Position numbers and translations under genes: made by a program. A model generated the notes under the pieces. That model was not told the DNA's origin. It was given only the letters and a program-made list of their open reading frames with translations, and ran no database searches. Shown piece after piece: positions 25,869-34,810 of a stretch of 64,000 nt of DNA (position 1 is its first letter; the number at the start of each line of letters is the position of its first letter). Source of the stretch: Leptolyngbya sp. KIOST-1 (GTDB lineage Bacteria; Cyanobacteriota; Cyanobacteriia; Phormidesmidales; Phormidesmidaceae); assembly GCF_000763385.1 (NCBI RefSeq), contig NZ_JQFA01000002.1:1674001-1738000 (forward strand), written 5' to 3'.

Positions 25869-27464
25869 CTACTCACCCATGGCCATGCCCACGGCGCGGC
25901 TGCGTTGTCGGCTGTTTAAGGGCGTCACTTTAGCCGGTTGGTGCCGCTGCAAATCCTGGCTGAGTTCCCGGTCGATAAAGCGAAAGTAGGCCACATCCTT
26001 GGACGTGAGATTAGACCTGATTTTGCCGTTGTCGATGCTGAGAATCTGACCCCGCTCCCCCGCCTGAATTTTCAGGCTGTTGGGGGTCTCCTCAATCCGG
26101 TACTGGCTGCCCCCTTGGAAGACCCGCTTGCCCTGTACGTTGGGACGGCTGCCGGTGACATCGAGCAGTTTGCGGGCGGTTTTCGCTAGCGCCAGGGCCG
26201 TGAGATCACGGGTGATGCCCATGTCGCCCGCTGGTGCCAGGTTGCCCAACTGCCGTACCCGCATAGGAGGATCTGGGGACAGACCATCAATCCCCTGAAT
26301 CTGAATTTGCTGGCGGGCTTTCATAAAGTCGGCCTCTTGGGAGGCCACCATGTCGTTTTTAAGGATGTCCAACCCCCATCGGGTTTTGCGGGCCGTCATC
26401 AGTTCAATGCCCTCGCGGTCTGAAACGGTGACCATGCGCCCCTTGGAACTGATCACATAGTTCTCCGCCACATAGAAGCCTCGACCAGGGCTATAGGCGG
26501 TGCCGTACTTCTGAAGCAAGTCCACCGCCGTGGAGGCGACCTGCCGACTGCGGATATTCGCTGCCAGGGCTACCACCCGTTCGGTCAGCTGCTGGGATGA
26601 GCGCTGCATCACCCGAGTGGTCTGCTGCATCCATTTCTGGGTAGCTTTTTCGACCACCTGCTGGTTCTGGCGCTCCATCACGTCGAGGATGGAGACTACC
26701 CTGGGTGAGGCCATAGCCAGAGGCTGAGCTGCGACTCGGGTGGGCGCAGGCTGACTAGCCGGTGGTAAGTTTCCTGGTCCTGGCTCTAGAGAAGACTGGG
26801 CAGGCTTGACCTCCTGTAGTAGAGAAACCTCAGGTTGCTCTGCTGCTTTGATCGGAGACACGGGCACAGGAGCGGGAGACACAGCATCCCCGGCTCCAGG
26901 CGGAACGGCTGCTATTGACTCCTCATGGGAGGCTTCCGCCTGAGACACTTCCGCCTGAGGCACTTCCGCCTGAACAACTGGATCGGGCTCTAGTCGGTTG
27001 GTCTCAACTGACCCCTTGCTCATCCGATAAACCAGTTCATCTCCAGCCTTGATATTGATCGTCCCTTTGGCTCCAGTGGTCGCTTCAGCGCCCGCCTGCG
27101 GAGGCGCATCTACCGCCGCCTGGAGCAGCTTCAGCGTATTGGCATTGAGCTTGTTGACGGAGTCTTTATCGGCATAGCCTTCGCGGTAAACAATCTCGCG
27201 GCCCATCTTGATCTCGATGGGCTCAGCGGCGGATTGGGGCAAAGCTACGGCATCCCCAGGCTGAGCATCTGGGGCATTACTCTCAAAGTCTTGCTCCTTT
27301 TGCCGAGCCGCCTGGAGCCGCTCACGCAGCATCTGAATAAAGGCCTGTACAGCCTCGGCGGTTGATTGAGCCGTGGCCGCTGCCATTTCGCTAGAGGCCA
27401 GGGTGGTGTGAGCATAGTCCTGCTCGATTTGCTTGGCTTCTCCGGGGTTCACTACAGCTTGCAT
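25869..27464 (-). CDS. Unknown element protein with coiled-coil start and repeated tail modules
   Basis: This 531-residue protein has no known family. Residues 1-75 are helical and Ala/Gln-rich, with a predicted coiled coil (FIQMLRERLQAARQKEQDFE). Two short similar motifs, MGREIVYREGYADK and AGDELVYRMSKG, follow in the first third. A Pro/Ala/Glu-rich linker runs about 150-265. A helical stretch then leads into two copies of the shared tail module: a divergent one (about 325-400, VDLLQKYGTAYSPGRGFYVAE) and a clear one (about 427-505, FQGGSQYRIEE, ERGQIL, LTSKDVAYFRFID). It ends two bases before the giant gene's start codon, so the two are probably co-translated. Confidence 0.6.
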   Translation of the reverse strand: MQAVVNPGEAKQIEQDYAHTTLASSEMAAATAQSTAEAVQAFIQMLRERLQAARQKEQDFESNAPDAQPGDAVALPQSAAEPIEIKMGREIVYREGYADKDSVNKLNANTLKLLQAAVDAPPQAGAEATTGAKGTINIKAGDELVYRMSKGSVETNRLEPDPVVQAEVPQAEVSQAEASHEESIAAVPPGAGDAVSPAPVPVSPIKAAEQPEVSLLQEVKPAQSSLEPGPGNLPPASQPAPTRVAAQPLAMASPRVVSILDVMERQNQQVVEKATQKWMQQTTRVMQRSSQQLTERVVALAANIRSRQVASTAVDLLQKYGTAYSPGRGFYVAENYVISSKGRMVTVSDREGIELMTARKTRWGLDILKNDMVASQEADFMKARQQIQIQGIDGLSPDPPMRVRQLGNLAPAGDMGITRDLTALALAKTARKLLDVTGSRPNVQGKRVFQGGSQYRIEETPNSLKIQAGERGQILSIDNGKIRSNLTSKDVAYFRFIDRELSQDLQRHQPAKVTPLNSRQRSRAVGMAMGE

Positions 27465-27850
27465 GGTTCCTCCTTTAGGGGGTCTAGTCCTTCTAGCTCC
27501 ATCAGGGGCATGATTTTGATGCGGTTAATCACCTCCAGCCCTTGAACCGAAAAGTAGGCGGTGTCGCCATCGATCAACCACTCCACCAGGGTTGGCGTGT
27601 AGTCGATCTCCACATCGGCGCACTGGGCTTGAATCCGGCCATCCCGCCAGTGCAAAACCGTCACATCGTCGTACAGCACCTCAATCTCGCGGGGCACATA
27701 GTCCGCACCCAAGGTCGGCTGATCTAATACCAACGCCAGATCAGCAGCGATGTTGGGGTAAGCCAACAGGGCGGTGACCGTATCGACAGGCAGCCTCGCC
27801 CGCAGGGTTTGGGCCAGCATGAGATCAGGGGATTGAATTGTTGTCGTCAT
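27452..27850 (-). CDS. Small hypothetical protein
   Basis: This 132-residue soluble protein has no recognised motif. The first half is helical (LAQTLRARLPVDTVTALLAY), the second half beta-rich (IEVLYDDVTVLHWRDGRI, YFSVQGLEVINRIKIMPL). It overlaps the following 531-residue gene by 13 bp and lies 10 bp after the coupling-protein stop, inside the leftward transfer operon. The function is unknown. Confidence 0.55.
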   Translation of the reverse strand: MTTTIQSPDLMLAQTLRARLPVDTVTALLAYPNIAADLALVLDQPTLGADYVPREIEVLYDDVTVLHWRDGRIQAQCADVEIDYTPTLVEWLIDGDTAYFSVQGLEVINRIKIMPLMELEGLDPLKEEPCKL

Positions 27851-27860
27851 CAGAGGTCTC

Positions 27861-29591
27861 CTAGAGCAAACTGCTGTACTTATCGATCAGGCCAGCGGGG
27901 TCAGGGTAGGCCGAGTTGACCGGGGCCTGGGGCTCCGGCAGCATGGCTTCTACCATCTGTCGTCGCTTTTCTAAATCAGCGGCAGTGGGCATCTGCTGGG
28001 GGCTGCGGCGCACCAGGCGAGCATGGATCTTGGTCCACAGAGCTTCGCTGCCCTCGCTGGCTTGAATATCGGCCTTGGGAATTTTGATCGCCTGTTGGAT
28101 AGGAATCGCAGCTTCCCCTCGGGAGGTAAAGCCAGGGTTGATCAAGATGCATTTGCCCGGTGGTAGGCGGAGAAACTGGCTGGGTTCAAACAGCTTGCGG
28201 GTGCGCTCCTGGTCGGAGATGGTGGTGCTGGATTTGCCCCCGCCACGATTACGCGACTTTTGCTTGTGCTGAATTTCTTCGTCCCCCAGGAAGTCGGAGA
28301 ACATACGGGCCGCTTCGTATTCCTGGGGGTTGAAGACCGCTTTGGTGGCGCAGGCTCCCAAGATGGCGCGGGCTAGCTCGCGACCGTAGGTTCTCTCCAG
28401 CTGAACCAGGTTTTGGAAGCCGAGGATGACCGCCAGCCCATCCTCTCGGTTCTCGTTCAGCCACTGCACCAGGGTGGGCAGGTAGAGGGTAGGCAATTCG
28501 TCAATCGCGACAATCAGCGGATCTTGCCGCCGCTGGGCCACATTGCGGGTAACTAGCATGTGCAGCACCGTGGCTACCAGCGGCCCCACCACGTCCCGCC
28601 GCTCCCGATCCATCCCTAGAATCAGCAGCTGCCTACCGGTCAGGTCTAAGGGTATGGAGGTTTGACCGCAGAAGGCTCCCAGCACTCCTTCTTTCATAAA
28701 GCGGGTAAAAGTCTCACTGGCGCTACCCACAATGCCGCTAGCGGTTTTCTCGGCATCCTTGACCCCAATCAGCTGGTTGAAAGACACCCGAATCCAGCTA
28801 TTCATGCCGTGGGCCGCCGCCACTCGGTTGCCTAGGTTAGTCAGGCCCAGTACGGCCTGGGCGGTCATGATGTCGGGATACTGGGTGGACTTGGCCAGCA
28901 TTAACAGCGCTTCTGTCAACTGATCGCCAGCGGCGGCGAAGAAGCCATCCTCGGTGCTCTGGGTCATCAGCCGAAAGTTTTTGTTCAGCACCGTGGCAAT
29001 TTGCCGCGCCATCTCGGCATCGGACTCGCTGCGCAGAAAGTCGATGGGGTTGCACACCTCGGATTCAGGAAAGCCAGGGGCTAGCACTCGCACGTCGTAG
29101 CCCAGTTTGGCGGCGTAGGCGGCATGGCGAGCACTTTGGGTCGGGTACTTAAAGTCGTACATTGCTACCGGTAGACCCTGGTCAAGGGCGGAGCGGATCA
29201 GCGGATCGATGACGCTGAAGGTTTTGCCGGAGCCTGGCCCACCACAAACGGCGATGCCCCGCTGGAGGTCGGGCAGGTATAGAGACCGGGCATCTTGCTT
29301 GCGGGTAGGCTTGCCAATGTAGAGGGAAACCGCGTTGCGCTTGCGCTCTTGAATTTGCCGCACCGCACGCTTGCGGGCGGCGGATTTTTCTTTGCTGCCA
29401 CCAAAGCGGCTGGTGGCAAGCTTACCTTTCTTGCCTTGGCTCATCAGCGAGAAGGCGGCAATCAGAACGACACAGCCGAGCAGGGTGAGCCCTTGGCGGG
29501 ACTGGAGTGAGGTCACCAGCTGAGAAATGGATTGAGTAGAGGTGGAATCCACCTGACCCAGAATTGAGGGGTGTTCGGTGTAGTAACGCAT
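27861..29591 (-). CDS. VirD4/TraG-type conjugative coupling protein
   Basis: This inner-membrane ATPase links the relaxase-DNA complex to the secretion channel. There is one hydrophobic N-terminal segment (about 34-51), then a basic stretch, then Walker A GGPGSGKT (117-124), Walker B LIVAIDELP (D364, E365) and a TraG-like region (DGLAVILGFQNLVQLERTYG). With 576 residues and a single membrane segment it is compact. Its start shares one base with the stop of the preceding gene. With the MobF relaxase and the VirB-like genes it completes the minimal conjugation set. Confidence 0.88.
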   Translation of the reverse strand: MRYYTEHPSILGQVDSTSTQSISQLVTSLQSRQGLTLLGCVVLIAAFSLMSQGKKGKLATSRFGGSKEKSAARKRAVRQIQERKRNAVSLYIGKPTRKQDARSLYLPDLQRGIAVCGGPGSGKTFSVIDPLIRSALDQGLPVAMYDFKYPTQSARHAAYAAKLGYDVRVLAPGFPESEVCNPIDFLRSESDAEMARQIATVLNKNFRLMTQSTEDGFFAAAGDQLTEALLMLAKSTQYPDIMTAQAVLGLTNLGNRVAAAHGMNSWIRVSFNQLIGVKDAEKTASGIVGSASETFTRFMKEGVLGAFCGQTSIPLDLTGRQLLILGMDRERRDVVGPLVATVLHMLVTRNVAQRRQDPLIVAIDELPTLYLPTLVQWLNENREDGLAVILGFQNLVQLERTYGRELARAILGACATKAVFNPQEYEAARMFSDFLGDEEIQHKQKSRNRGGGKSSTTISDQERTRKLFEPSQFLRLPPGKCILINPGFTSRGEAAIPIQQAIKIPKADIQASEGSEALWTKIHARLVRRSPQQMPTAADLEKRRQMVEAMLPEPQAPVNSAYPDPAGLIDKYSSLL

Positions 29592-30109
29592 CAGCGCAGC
29601 ACCTCATAGCTATTGGGTGGTAGCTCAATGCCCAGTTGCTCCAGTGCCCAGAGGTATTCCTCAGGAAACTGGCTGCGGGTGCCCTCGGGTGCCGCCGTTA
29701 GATACTCGGTCAACTGCTGCTGGTAGGCGTCGCGTCCGCCCTGTTCTTGCAGCACTTGGGTGTAGCGCTGAAGGGCTAACTCGCGAGCAAGGTTCAGCGG
29801 GATATAGTGACTAAGCACCGGGTCATCCTCCGGCAGCAGCGACCGGCAGGCAGCTTGGGTGTCCAGGTGAATCAGCACTTCCTGGTAGGTCTCGCCTTCA
29901 CCGGCCCCGATTAGGAAGTAGCTGCCGGAGGCTGTTTCAACTAAGCCCCATAGTTTGGTGGCCTGAGTCTGGGGGGGCAGGCAGTCGTAGACCGCTTCGG
30001 GAATGGGGTCTGATGCCCGAGCCAGATTGAGGCCCACAACAGAAATTAGACCGACCAGCAGGAGACAGAGGCCTGCAAGACCAGCAAATACAGCGCGGTT
30101 AAGTCTCAT
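29591..30109 (-). CDS. Membrane-anchored hypothetical protein of the transfer operon
   Basis: This 172-residue protein has one N-terminal hydrophobic segment (VFAGLAGLCLLLVGLISVVG) and a periplasmic-looking remainder with two cysteines (YDCLPPQ, AACRSLLPE) that could form a disulfide. No family is recognised. It sits between the M23 peptidase and the coupling-protein genes (11-bp gap and one-base overlap), so it is probably a transfer accessory factor. It is also described in cyanobacterial-type operons only as hypothetical, to my knowledge. Confidence 0.55.
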   Translation of the reverse strand: MRLNRAVFAGLAGLCLLLVGLISVVGLNLARASDPIPEAVYDCLPPQTQATKLWGLVETASGSYFLIGAGEGETYQEVLIHLDTQAACRSLLPEDDPVLSHYIPLNLARELALQRYTQVLQEQGGRDAYQQQLTEYLTAAPEGTRSQFPEEYLWALEQLGIELPPNSYEVLR

Positions 30110-30120
30110 CGCTAAACTCC

Positions 30121-31830
30121 TTAACTGAGATAGTTCATGGGGTTTTGGGGCTGGCCGTTCTGGCGCATCTCAAAGTGCAAATGCGGCCCTGTTGACCAGC
30201 CGGTGCTGTTGGCACGACCGACCGGATCGCCTTGGGCGATGATGTCGCCCGCTTGGACAAAAAAGCCTTGTAGATGGGCGTAGTAGCTCTCTAAGCCATT
30301 GCCGTGATTGACGATAACGAGCCTGCCGTAGCCGCTGGTAAGGGAACCGCTGATGCCAGCGAAGGTGACTTGTCCGCCGTCAGCCGCTCGAATGACGGTG
30401 CCGGTGGGAGTGCCAAAATCGGTGCCGCTGTGGAGACGGCGATCGCCATGAATTGGGTGAGTGCGATAGCCAAAACTACTGGTGATGCCATAGCCCGGTG
30501 CGGGGTGAATAAACCGTCCAGTAGCAGTACCTGGAGAGCCTGAAGCTCTTACGACAGGTGCTGGGTTGGGTTTAGGTTCGCCGGTCTGCGGGTCAATCCC
30601 TTTCGCCGTAGCGGCGTCGGCTGAATCGGTGGTCGAAAGGCCTTCCTTGATTTGTCCCAAGAAGACCATGCCCTCTTCCTGCACCGGTAGCCAGGGAATG
30701 GGGCCGATGAAGTAGGGAGTGCAGCCCAAGTCCACAAACAGGTTGCGAACGCACATGCGAAAGTACAGCCCGGTTTCAGCGGTGCCGGAGGCCTCATCGG
30801 TCTCTAACACTGCTACTTTGAACGCATTGCCAAAGGGATGGCGACCGGTAGGTTCAACCCCACCGTTGGCGGCGGCCAAGGCCCCGCGTCCGCCGCGCAC
30901 CTGCTGGTACTTGCCAGAGACCCACTGGGTGCCTTCCACCAGCGTGGGCTGACCAATTTCCAGGTGGGCGCAGTCAGCCTCACAGGGGACATTGAACCCC
31001 TCCACATAACTGCCGCTGATCGTGTTGGTGCGGTTGCCTTCCGCCGCGCCAAACACCACATCCACTTGGCCTACCACCACACCCTGCTCCACGATGGGGT
31101 TGGGGAAGTCGGCGAAGGGGACATCGGCGAGACCTGGCACCTGGTCGATAACGGACTGCTGCCAGTCGCGGAAGCTCTCCAGCGGAGCCTCTATCAACCC
31201 TGGAATATCCCCTAGTCCGTACTGCTCCAGGTCGAGGTCTCCCAGGCTGAGCCCAGCCAAGGCTTCATCTTGGAGCACCTCGGCGATCGTAGTTTGCGGG
31301 TCTACTTCCCCCTTGAGCAGGTCAGCGATCGGGGCCACCGACTCTACCGGGAGGTTGGCTAAATCCGGCACAGCTTGCACCAAGTCCCCCAGGGTTTGCC
31401 AGGCCACCAGGGCAAAATCTGCCAGTCGTAGGGCAGGCCAATCCAGCCCCACCAGGGCGGCGATTTCATACAGCGAGAACTGCTGGAGCTGGAAGCTCTC
31501 CTGAAAATCACCCAGCTGCATGTACTGGTCAGCTGTTTGACCAGCCTGCCAGACCCGCGATGGGTCGTAGCCCAGCAGACGGATTAGATCTGCCGGAGCC
31601 TCGAAGGAGCCCGACTCTAGCACCGCAGGTAGGGTGCGTAGGGTAATCTGCGCCCAATTAGGTTTGGTGCCTAGAATTTGATCCTGAATCATGGGCACAG
31701 GTGTTCCCGGTTGGAGGCTGGAGTGGGCCGGTTGCACCCGCCAGCTATGGAGCGCGATCGCCAAAATTAGAACAAGAATTCCGATCACAGGCCGCCATGG
31801 CTGCCTGCGCCTGAAAGAATATGAGGTCAT
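30121..31830 (-). CDS. Transfer-associated M23 metallopeptidase
   Basis: This 569-residue exported protein probably cuts peptide cross-links so the secretion channel can cross the wall. The N-terminal signal anchor is PVIGILVLILAIALHSW. A long helical region (about 50-220) and a domain with five or more cysteines (CEADCAHLE, CVRNLFVDLGC) precede the C-terminal LytM/M23 domain. That domain has the Zn ligands H467 and D471 (HSGTDFG) and the H550-L-H552-F motif. The extended cysteine-rich middle is unusual for a plain M23 enzyme and may form the scaffold for assembly. It is in the transfer operon just after the outer-membrane complex genes. Confidence 0.82.
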   Translation of the reverse strand: MTSYSFRRRQPWRPVIGILVLILAIALHSWRVQPAHSSLQPGTPVPMIQDQILGTKPNWAQITLRTLPAVLESGSFEAPADLIRLLGYDPSRVWQAGQTADQYMQLGDFQESFQLQQFSLYEIAALVGLDWPALRLADFALVAWQTLGDLVQAVPDLANLPVESVAPIADLLKGEVDPQTTIAEVLQDEALAGLSLGDLDLEQYGLGDIPGLIEAPLESFRDWQQSVIDQVPGLADVPFADFPNPIVEQGVVVGQVDVVFGAAEGNRTNTISGSYVEGFNVPCEADCAHLEIGQPTLVEGTQWVSGKYQQVRGGRGALAAANGGVEPTGRHPFGNAFKVAVLETDEASGTAETGLYFRMCVRNLFVDLGCTPYFIGPIPWLPVQEEGMVFLGQIKEGLSTTDSADAATAKGIDPQTGEPKPNPAPVVRASGSPGTATGRFIHPAPGYGITSSFGYRTHPIHGDRRLHSGTDFGTPTGTVIRAADGGQVTFAGISGSLTSGYGRLVIVNHGNGLESYYAHLQGFFVQAGDIIAQGDPVGRANSTGWSTGPHLHFEMRQNGQPQNPMNYLS

Positions 31831-31852
31831 GGCTTTAACCTGAGTAGAGAAC

Positions 31853-32581
31853 CTAGAGAGCGGTAAAGTTCAAAGGCGGATCGTCACGGGCATTAGCCCC
31901 CCACTCCGCCAGGCGGGTAATCACCTCAGGGGAGACTCCGGCTTGCTCGGCGGCAGCAGGTACGGCTAGGCCACCTTGGGCCAACCGCAGAAAGTTTTGT
32001 AGTCGGTTCCACAAATCCTGGTTTTGCGCGATCAGTCCTCTGGATTCAGCCACCTGAAGCCCTCGGCGCACATCCCCTGGCCCCAGCAATGGGTGAATGG
32101 GAGAAGCAGAGTTCACGACGACGGTGTGATAGTCGGGCTCGCCGGTACCGAAGGCGATGCGAAATTTGTAGAGGCGGCGATTGCCCCCAGCCGTCTCGGT
32201 AATTACGGTCAGCAGCGTGCCGTTGGCCCTGGGCAAATTCTCAAAGGTCAGCCCCTGAATGCGTCTCAGATGAACCACCGAGGGACGACCCGAGACACAG
32301 CCTGAGCCCGCAGCGGTAGAGCAGAGCGGTTGATCAAAATCGAGGACTACTCGGGACGGATCATCGATCCATACCCGCACAATGCTTTCGTTCGTCGGGA
32401 TAAAGCTCAAGTTGGTGCCATAGCCGGGCCAAAGGTGAATGACAGGAGCCTGACTGCCGGTTAGCCCTTGGGCATGGCTGGCAGAAACGGAATAGGCTGA
32501 CTGAGCTTGAGCAGGGTGGGATGAGATACTTGCAAGAGAAAGTGCCCCGGCCACAATCCAGGGAGTCCAAGGTGTTTTCAT
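31853..32581 (-). CDS. VirB9/TraK-like outer-membrane core component
   Basis: This 242-residue exported protein has a signal peptide ending near AQA-QS and a beta-rich domain (VIHLWPGYGTNLSFIPTNES, VVLDFDQPLC, LLTVITETAGG, LYKFRIAFG) that resembles the N-terminal domain of VirB9/TraK proteins. A helical C-terminus follows. It directly follows the VirB10-like gene with a four-base overlap, as VirB9/TraK often neighbours VirB10/TraB. The family assignment is by pattern and position, so moderate. Confidence 0.6.
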   Translation of the reverse strand: MKTPWTPWIVAGALSLASISSHPAQAQSAYSVSASHAQGLTGSQAPVIHLWPGYGTNLSFIPTNESIVRVWIDDPSRVVLDFDQPLCSTAAGSGCVSGRPSVVHLRRIQGLTFENLPRANGTLLTVITETAGGNRRLYKFRIAFGTGEPDYHTVVVNSASPIHPLLGPGDVRRGLQVAESRGLIAQNQDLWNRLQNFLRLAQGGLAVPAAAEQAGVSPEVITRLAEWGANARDDPPLNFTAL

Positions 32582-34053
32582 AGCGCCACCGTTTGATTCA
32601 CGTACACGTCGACCTCAGTGCCTGGTGGCAAATACCAGACGATGGGGCGATTCAAAATTTCATCCAGGGCCGCCTGATTTCGCGACTCCATCTGCCCCGA
32701 CAGCTGCTCAAACGCGCCTTCGAGAATCCCGGCTAGAAGATTGGGCTCTCCGGTGTCCTGGGTGATCGCGCTACCTCCAACAGAGGTGATAACCGAGGAT
32801 GTTTTGGGTCGATTCACCAACCCTGCCGCCCGAGATAACCCGGCCATGGCCGCCATCGTGGCATCCATGCGAGCGATATCCATCCCTGGGTCGTCGTACT
32901 TCTGAGCGATCAGGGGAGTGCCCTCTACCCCTCGCAGTTGAACGGCTCCAGCGGACAGCGGGATCTCTTGACCGGCCTGAATGAACGAGACCACCGCGAG
33001 CTGCACCAGGCCGCTGTCCGCTACCGATGTCACCTGTACCACTAGCGGTGTTTCTGCTGGTAAGCCGATCTCTCCACTGGCGCTCAGCAGAGGCTCGGTC
33101 AGCTGCACCACGAACTGAGGGCTGTCTGTTTCTGCAGCCCCTGCTGACCAGATCAAAGGTGTTTCCAACACAGCGGGGGCTTGGGTGCCGGTCAGCAGCA
33201 GGGGCGATGTCGGGGGCAAGGCCACCGGCTGGCCCTGGAGAATGGCTGCCTCTTCGGCATGGTTAATGTCACGGGGTGAGGGTAGGGTGCTAACTTGAGC
33301 CACTGGCGCTGGAGCCTCCGTGACTAGCGGTGCAGAGGTTTCCTGCGGTAAGGGACTGCCCTGTCCGTAGCTCCCCAAATGGGACAGTGCTAGCCATCGT
33401 TCCGTTGGATCGACGGCGGGTTGATCCGCAGATTGGGAAACGACGGGACGGGCTGAAACCGCAGGGGAGACGGGGGCTGGTCGAGGCAGTGTTGGTGCTG
33501 GCGTGGGTCGCGCCGCTACAGGTTGGGGAGGCCGTGCCGGGGGTGGAGGTGTGGGAGAAAACTCTGGGCCTTCTCTGGCGGTTGGCGCTTCCGGTTGAGC
33601 CGTAGGCTCTTCATCGGCTAGAGCTTCCAGTTCAGCCTGCTGACGCCCCATCGCTAAATCGGTGAGCAGCTGGCCCCGGTCATCAGTAGCACTCAGCTCA
33701 GTTTCCTCAACCATAGGCTCTGGAAAATCGGCTTGCACCTCTTCAGCCGGTGGAGAGTCGTTCTTCATTACCCCGCTAGTGAAGACGGCTAAGACGCCAA
33801 TCACCAGACCGGTTCCAGCTGCGACAACGCCCAGCTTGGTAAAGGGGTTAGCCGCCAGGGATAGCTTGGGCTTTGGATCGCTTAAGGCCTGCCCATCAAT
33901 ATCCTCAGCATCCAGAAGGGGTTCTGGGTCCAGAGGGGTGGCGGGTGAAACTGGATAAGCATCCTGTGCTTCGGTGGCGACAGGTTCTGGTAGGTGGAGA
34001 CCGACCAGGTCGGCCATCTCTTGGTCATCCCACAGATTATTGGGTGTTGTCAC
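32578..34053 (-). CDS. VirB10/TraB-like core complex protein
   Basis: This 491-residue protein has the VirB10 plan: a cytoplasmic start, one membrane segment (about 72-91, LGVVAAGTGLVIGVLAVFTS), a long Pro-rich periplasmic stretch (about 105-260), and a C-terminal beta-barrel-like domain (VQLTEPLLSASGEIGLPAET, VVQVTSVADSGLVQLAVVSF) ending in a late helix and IVWYLPPGTEVDVYVNQ. The final motif is a typical VirB10/TraB ending. It overlaps its neighbours by one and four bases, consistent with stoichiometric assembly of the core complex. Confidence 0.75.
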   Translation of the reverse strand: MTTPNNLWDDQEMADLVGLHLPEPVATEAQDAYPVSPATPLDPEPLLDAEDIDGQALSDPKPKLSLAANPFTKLGVVAAGTGLVIGVLAVFTSGVMKNDSPPAEEVQADFPEPMVEETELSATDDRGQLLTDLAMGRQQAELEALADEEPTAQPEAPTAREGPEFSPTPPPPARPPQPVAARPTPAPTLPRPAPVSPAVSARPVVSQSADQPAVDPTERWLALSHLGSYGQGSPLPQETSAPLVTEAPAPVAQVSTLPSPRDINHAEEAAILQGQPVALPPTSPLLLTGTQAPAVLETPLIWSAGAAETDSPQFVVQLTEPLLSASGEIGLPAETPLVVQVTSVADSGLVQLAVVSFIQAGQEIPLSAGAVQLRGVEGTPLIAQKYDDPGMDIARMDATMAAMAGLSRAAGLVNRPKTSSVITSVGGSAITQDTGEPNLLAGILEGAFEQLSGQMESRNQAALDEILNRPIVWYLPPGTEVDVYVNQTVAL

Positions 34054-34787
34054 TACAAGTCCTCCCGTTCAAGTTCACGGATGGCGTAGATTTGCAGGCC
34101 AGTTTGGCGAATGCTGTAGATAGCCTGCTCCAGCGGAGTTTCGCCATCGGGCACGGCTGGCGCGGTGACGGCCTCGACAAACACCTCCCGATTAAAGGGA
34201 ATCGCCTGGCCCAGGGCATTGGCATCGTTAAAGACATAGAGATGAGCCACCACCGCCACCTTCCAGCGGCCCTCCCCAACCACCTCAGGGCTGCCGACAT
34301 GGTTGATTACCATCACCACCTGACTCGTGCCGGTGAAGACTCCCGGTGGGGTCAGTTCGGCTACCCGCTTCAAAAAGTCCTGGCGGAAGTCTTCAGAAAA
34401 AGCAAAGCTGGCTTGCCAACTGGCGGTGGCAATATTGCGTCTGCCGCGTTCCACCTCAATCGGTAGGCCAGGGTCGGCCCTGGGCTGGCTGGCCTCTTCT
34501 GCCGTGGTGGCAGGCAGGCTGCCGCTCCAGTTGAACATCAGCACCAGAGTGTCATTGACGAAGCGCCGAATGGTTTCTGGAGTGCGCTCCCGAGAGCCCA
34601 TAGTGCCGACTCGAATCGCCTGCCCGTCCTGCATTTGCACCAGGGTGGGGGCATCCTGGCGGCTGATGCGGCTCAGGGCACCGGCCTGAAGAAACAAAAC
34701 CACCAGCATTACCAGCTGCAACCCCACGCTGCCCAAGACAAACAGGGGTAGGTAGTTTGTGTTGCGTTTCTCAATCAACTGCACCAT
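34053..34787 (-). CDS. VirB8/TraE-like inner-membrane protein
   Basis: This 244-residue protein has a single N-terminal transmembrane segment (LPLFVLGSVGLQLVMLVVLFLQ) and a periplasmic domain with alternating strand and helix patterns (WQASFAFSEDFRQDFLKRVAEL, VVMVINHVGSPEVVGEG, WKVAVVAHLYVFND). This is the form of TraE/VirB8 bridging proteins of type IV secretion. Its stop shares one base with the VirB10-like start. The family name is inferred from architecture and gene order. Confidence 0.65.
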   Translation of the reverse strand: MVQLIEKRNTNYLPLFVLGSVGLQLVMLVVLFLQAGALSRISRQDAPTLVQMQDGQAIRVGTMGSRERTPETIRRFVNDTLVLMFNWSGSLPATTAEEASQPRADPGLPIEVERGRRNIATASWQASFAFSEDFRQDFLKRVAELTPPGVFTGTSQVVMVINHVGSPEVVGEGRWKVAVVAHLYVFNDANALGQAIPFNREVFVEAVTAPAVPDGETPLEQAIYSIRQTGLQIYAIRELEREDL

Positions 34788-34810
34788 GGGACATGTCCTT
34801 GTGAGTGAGG

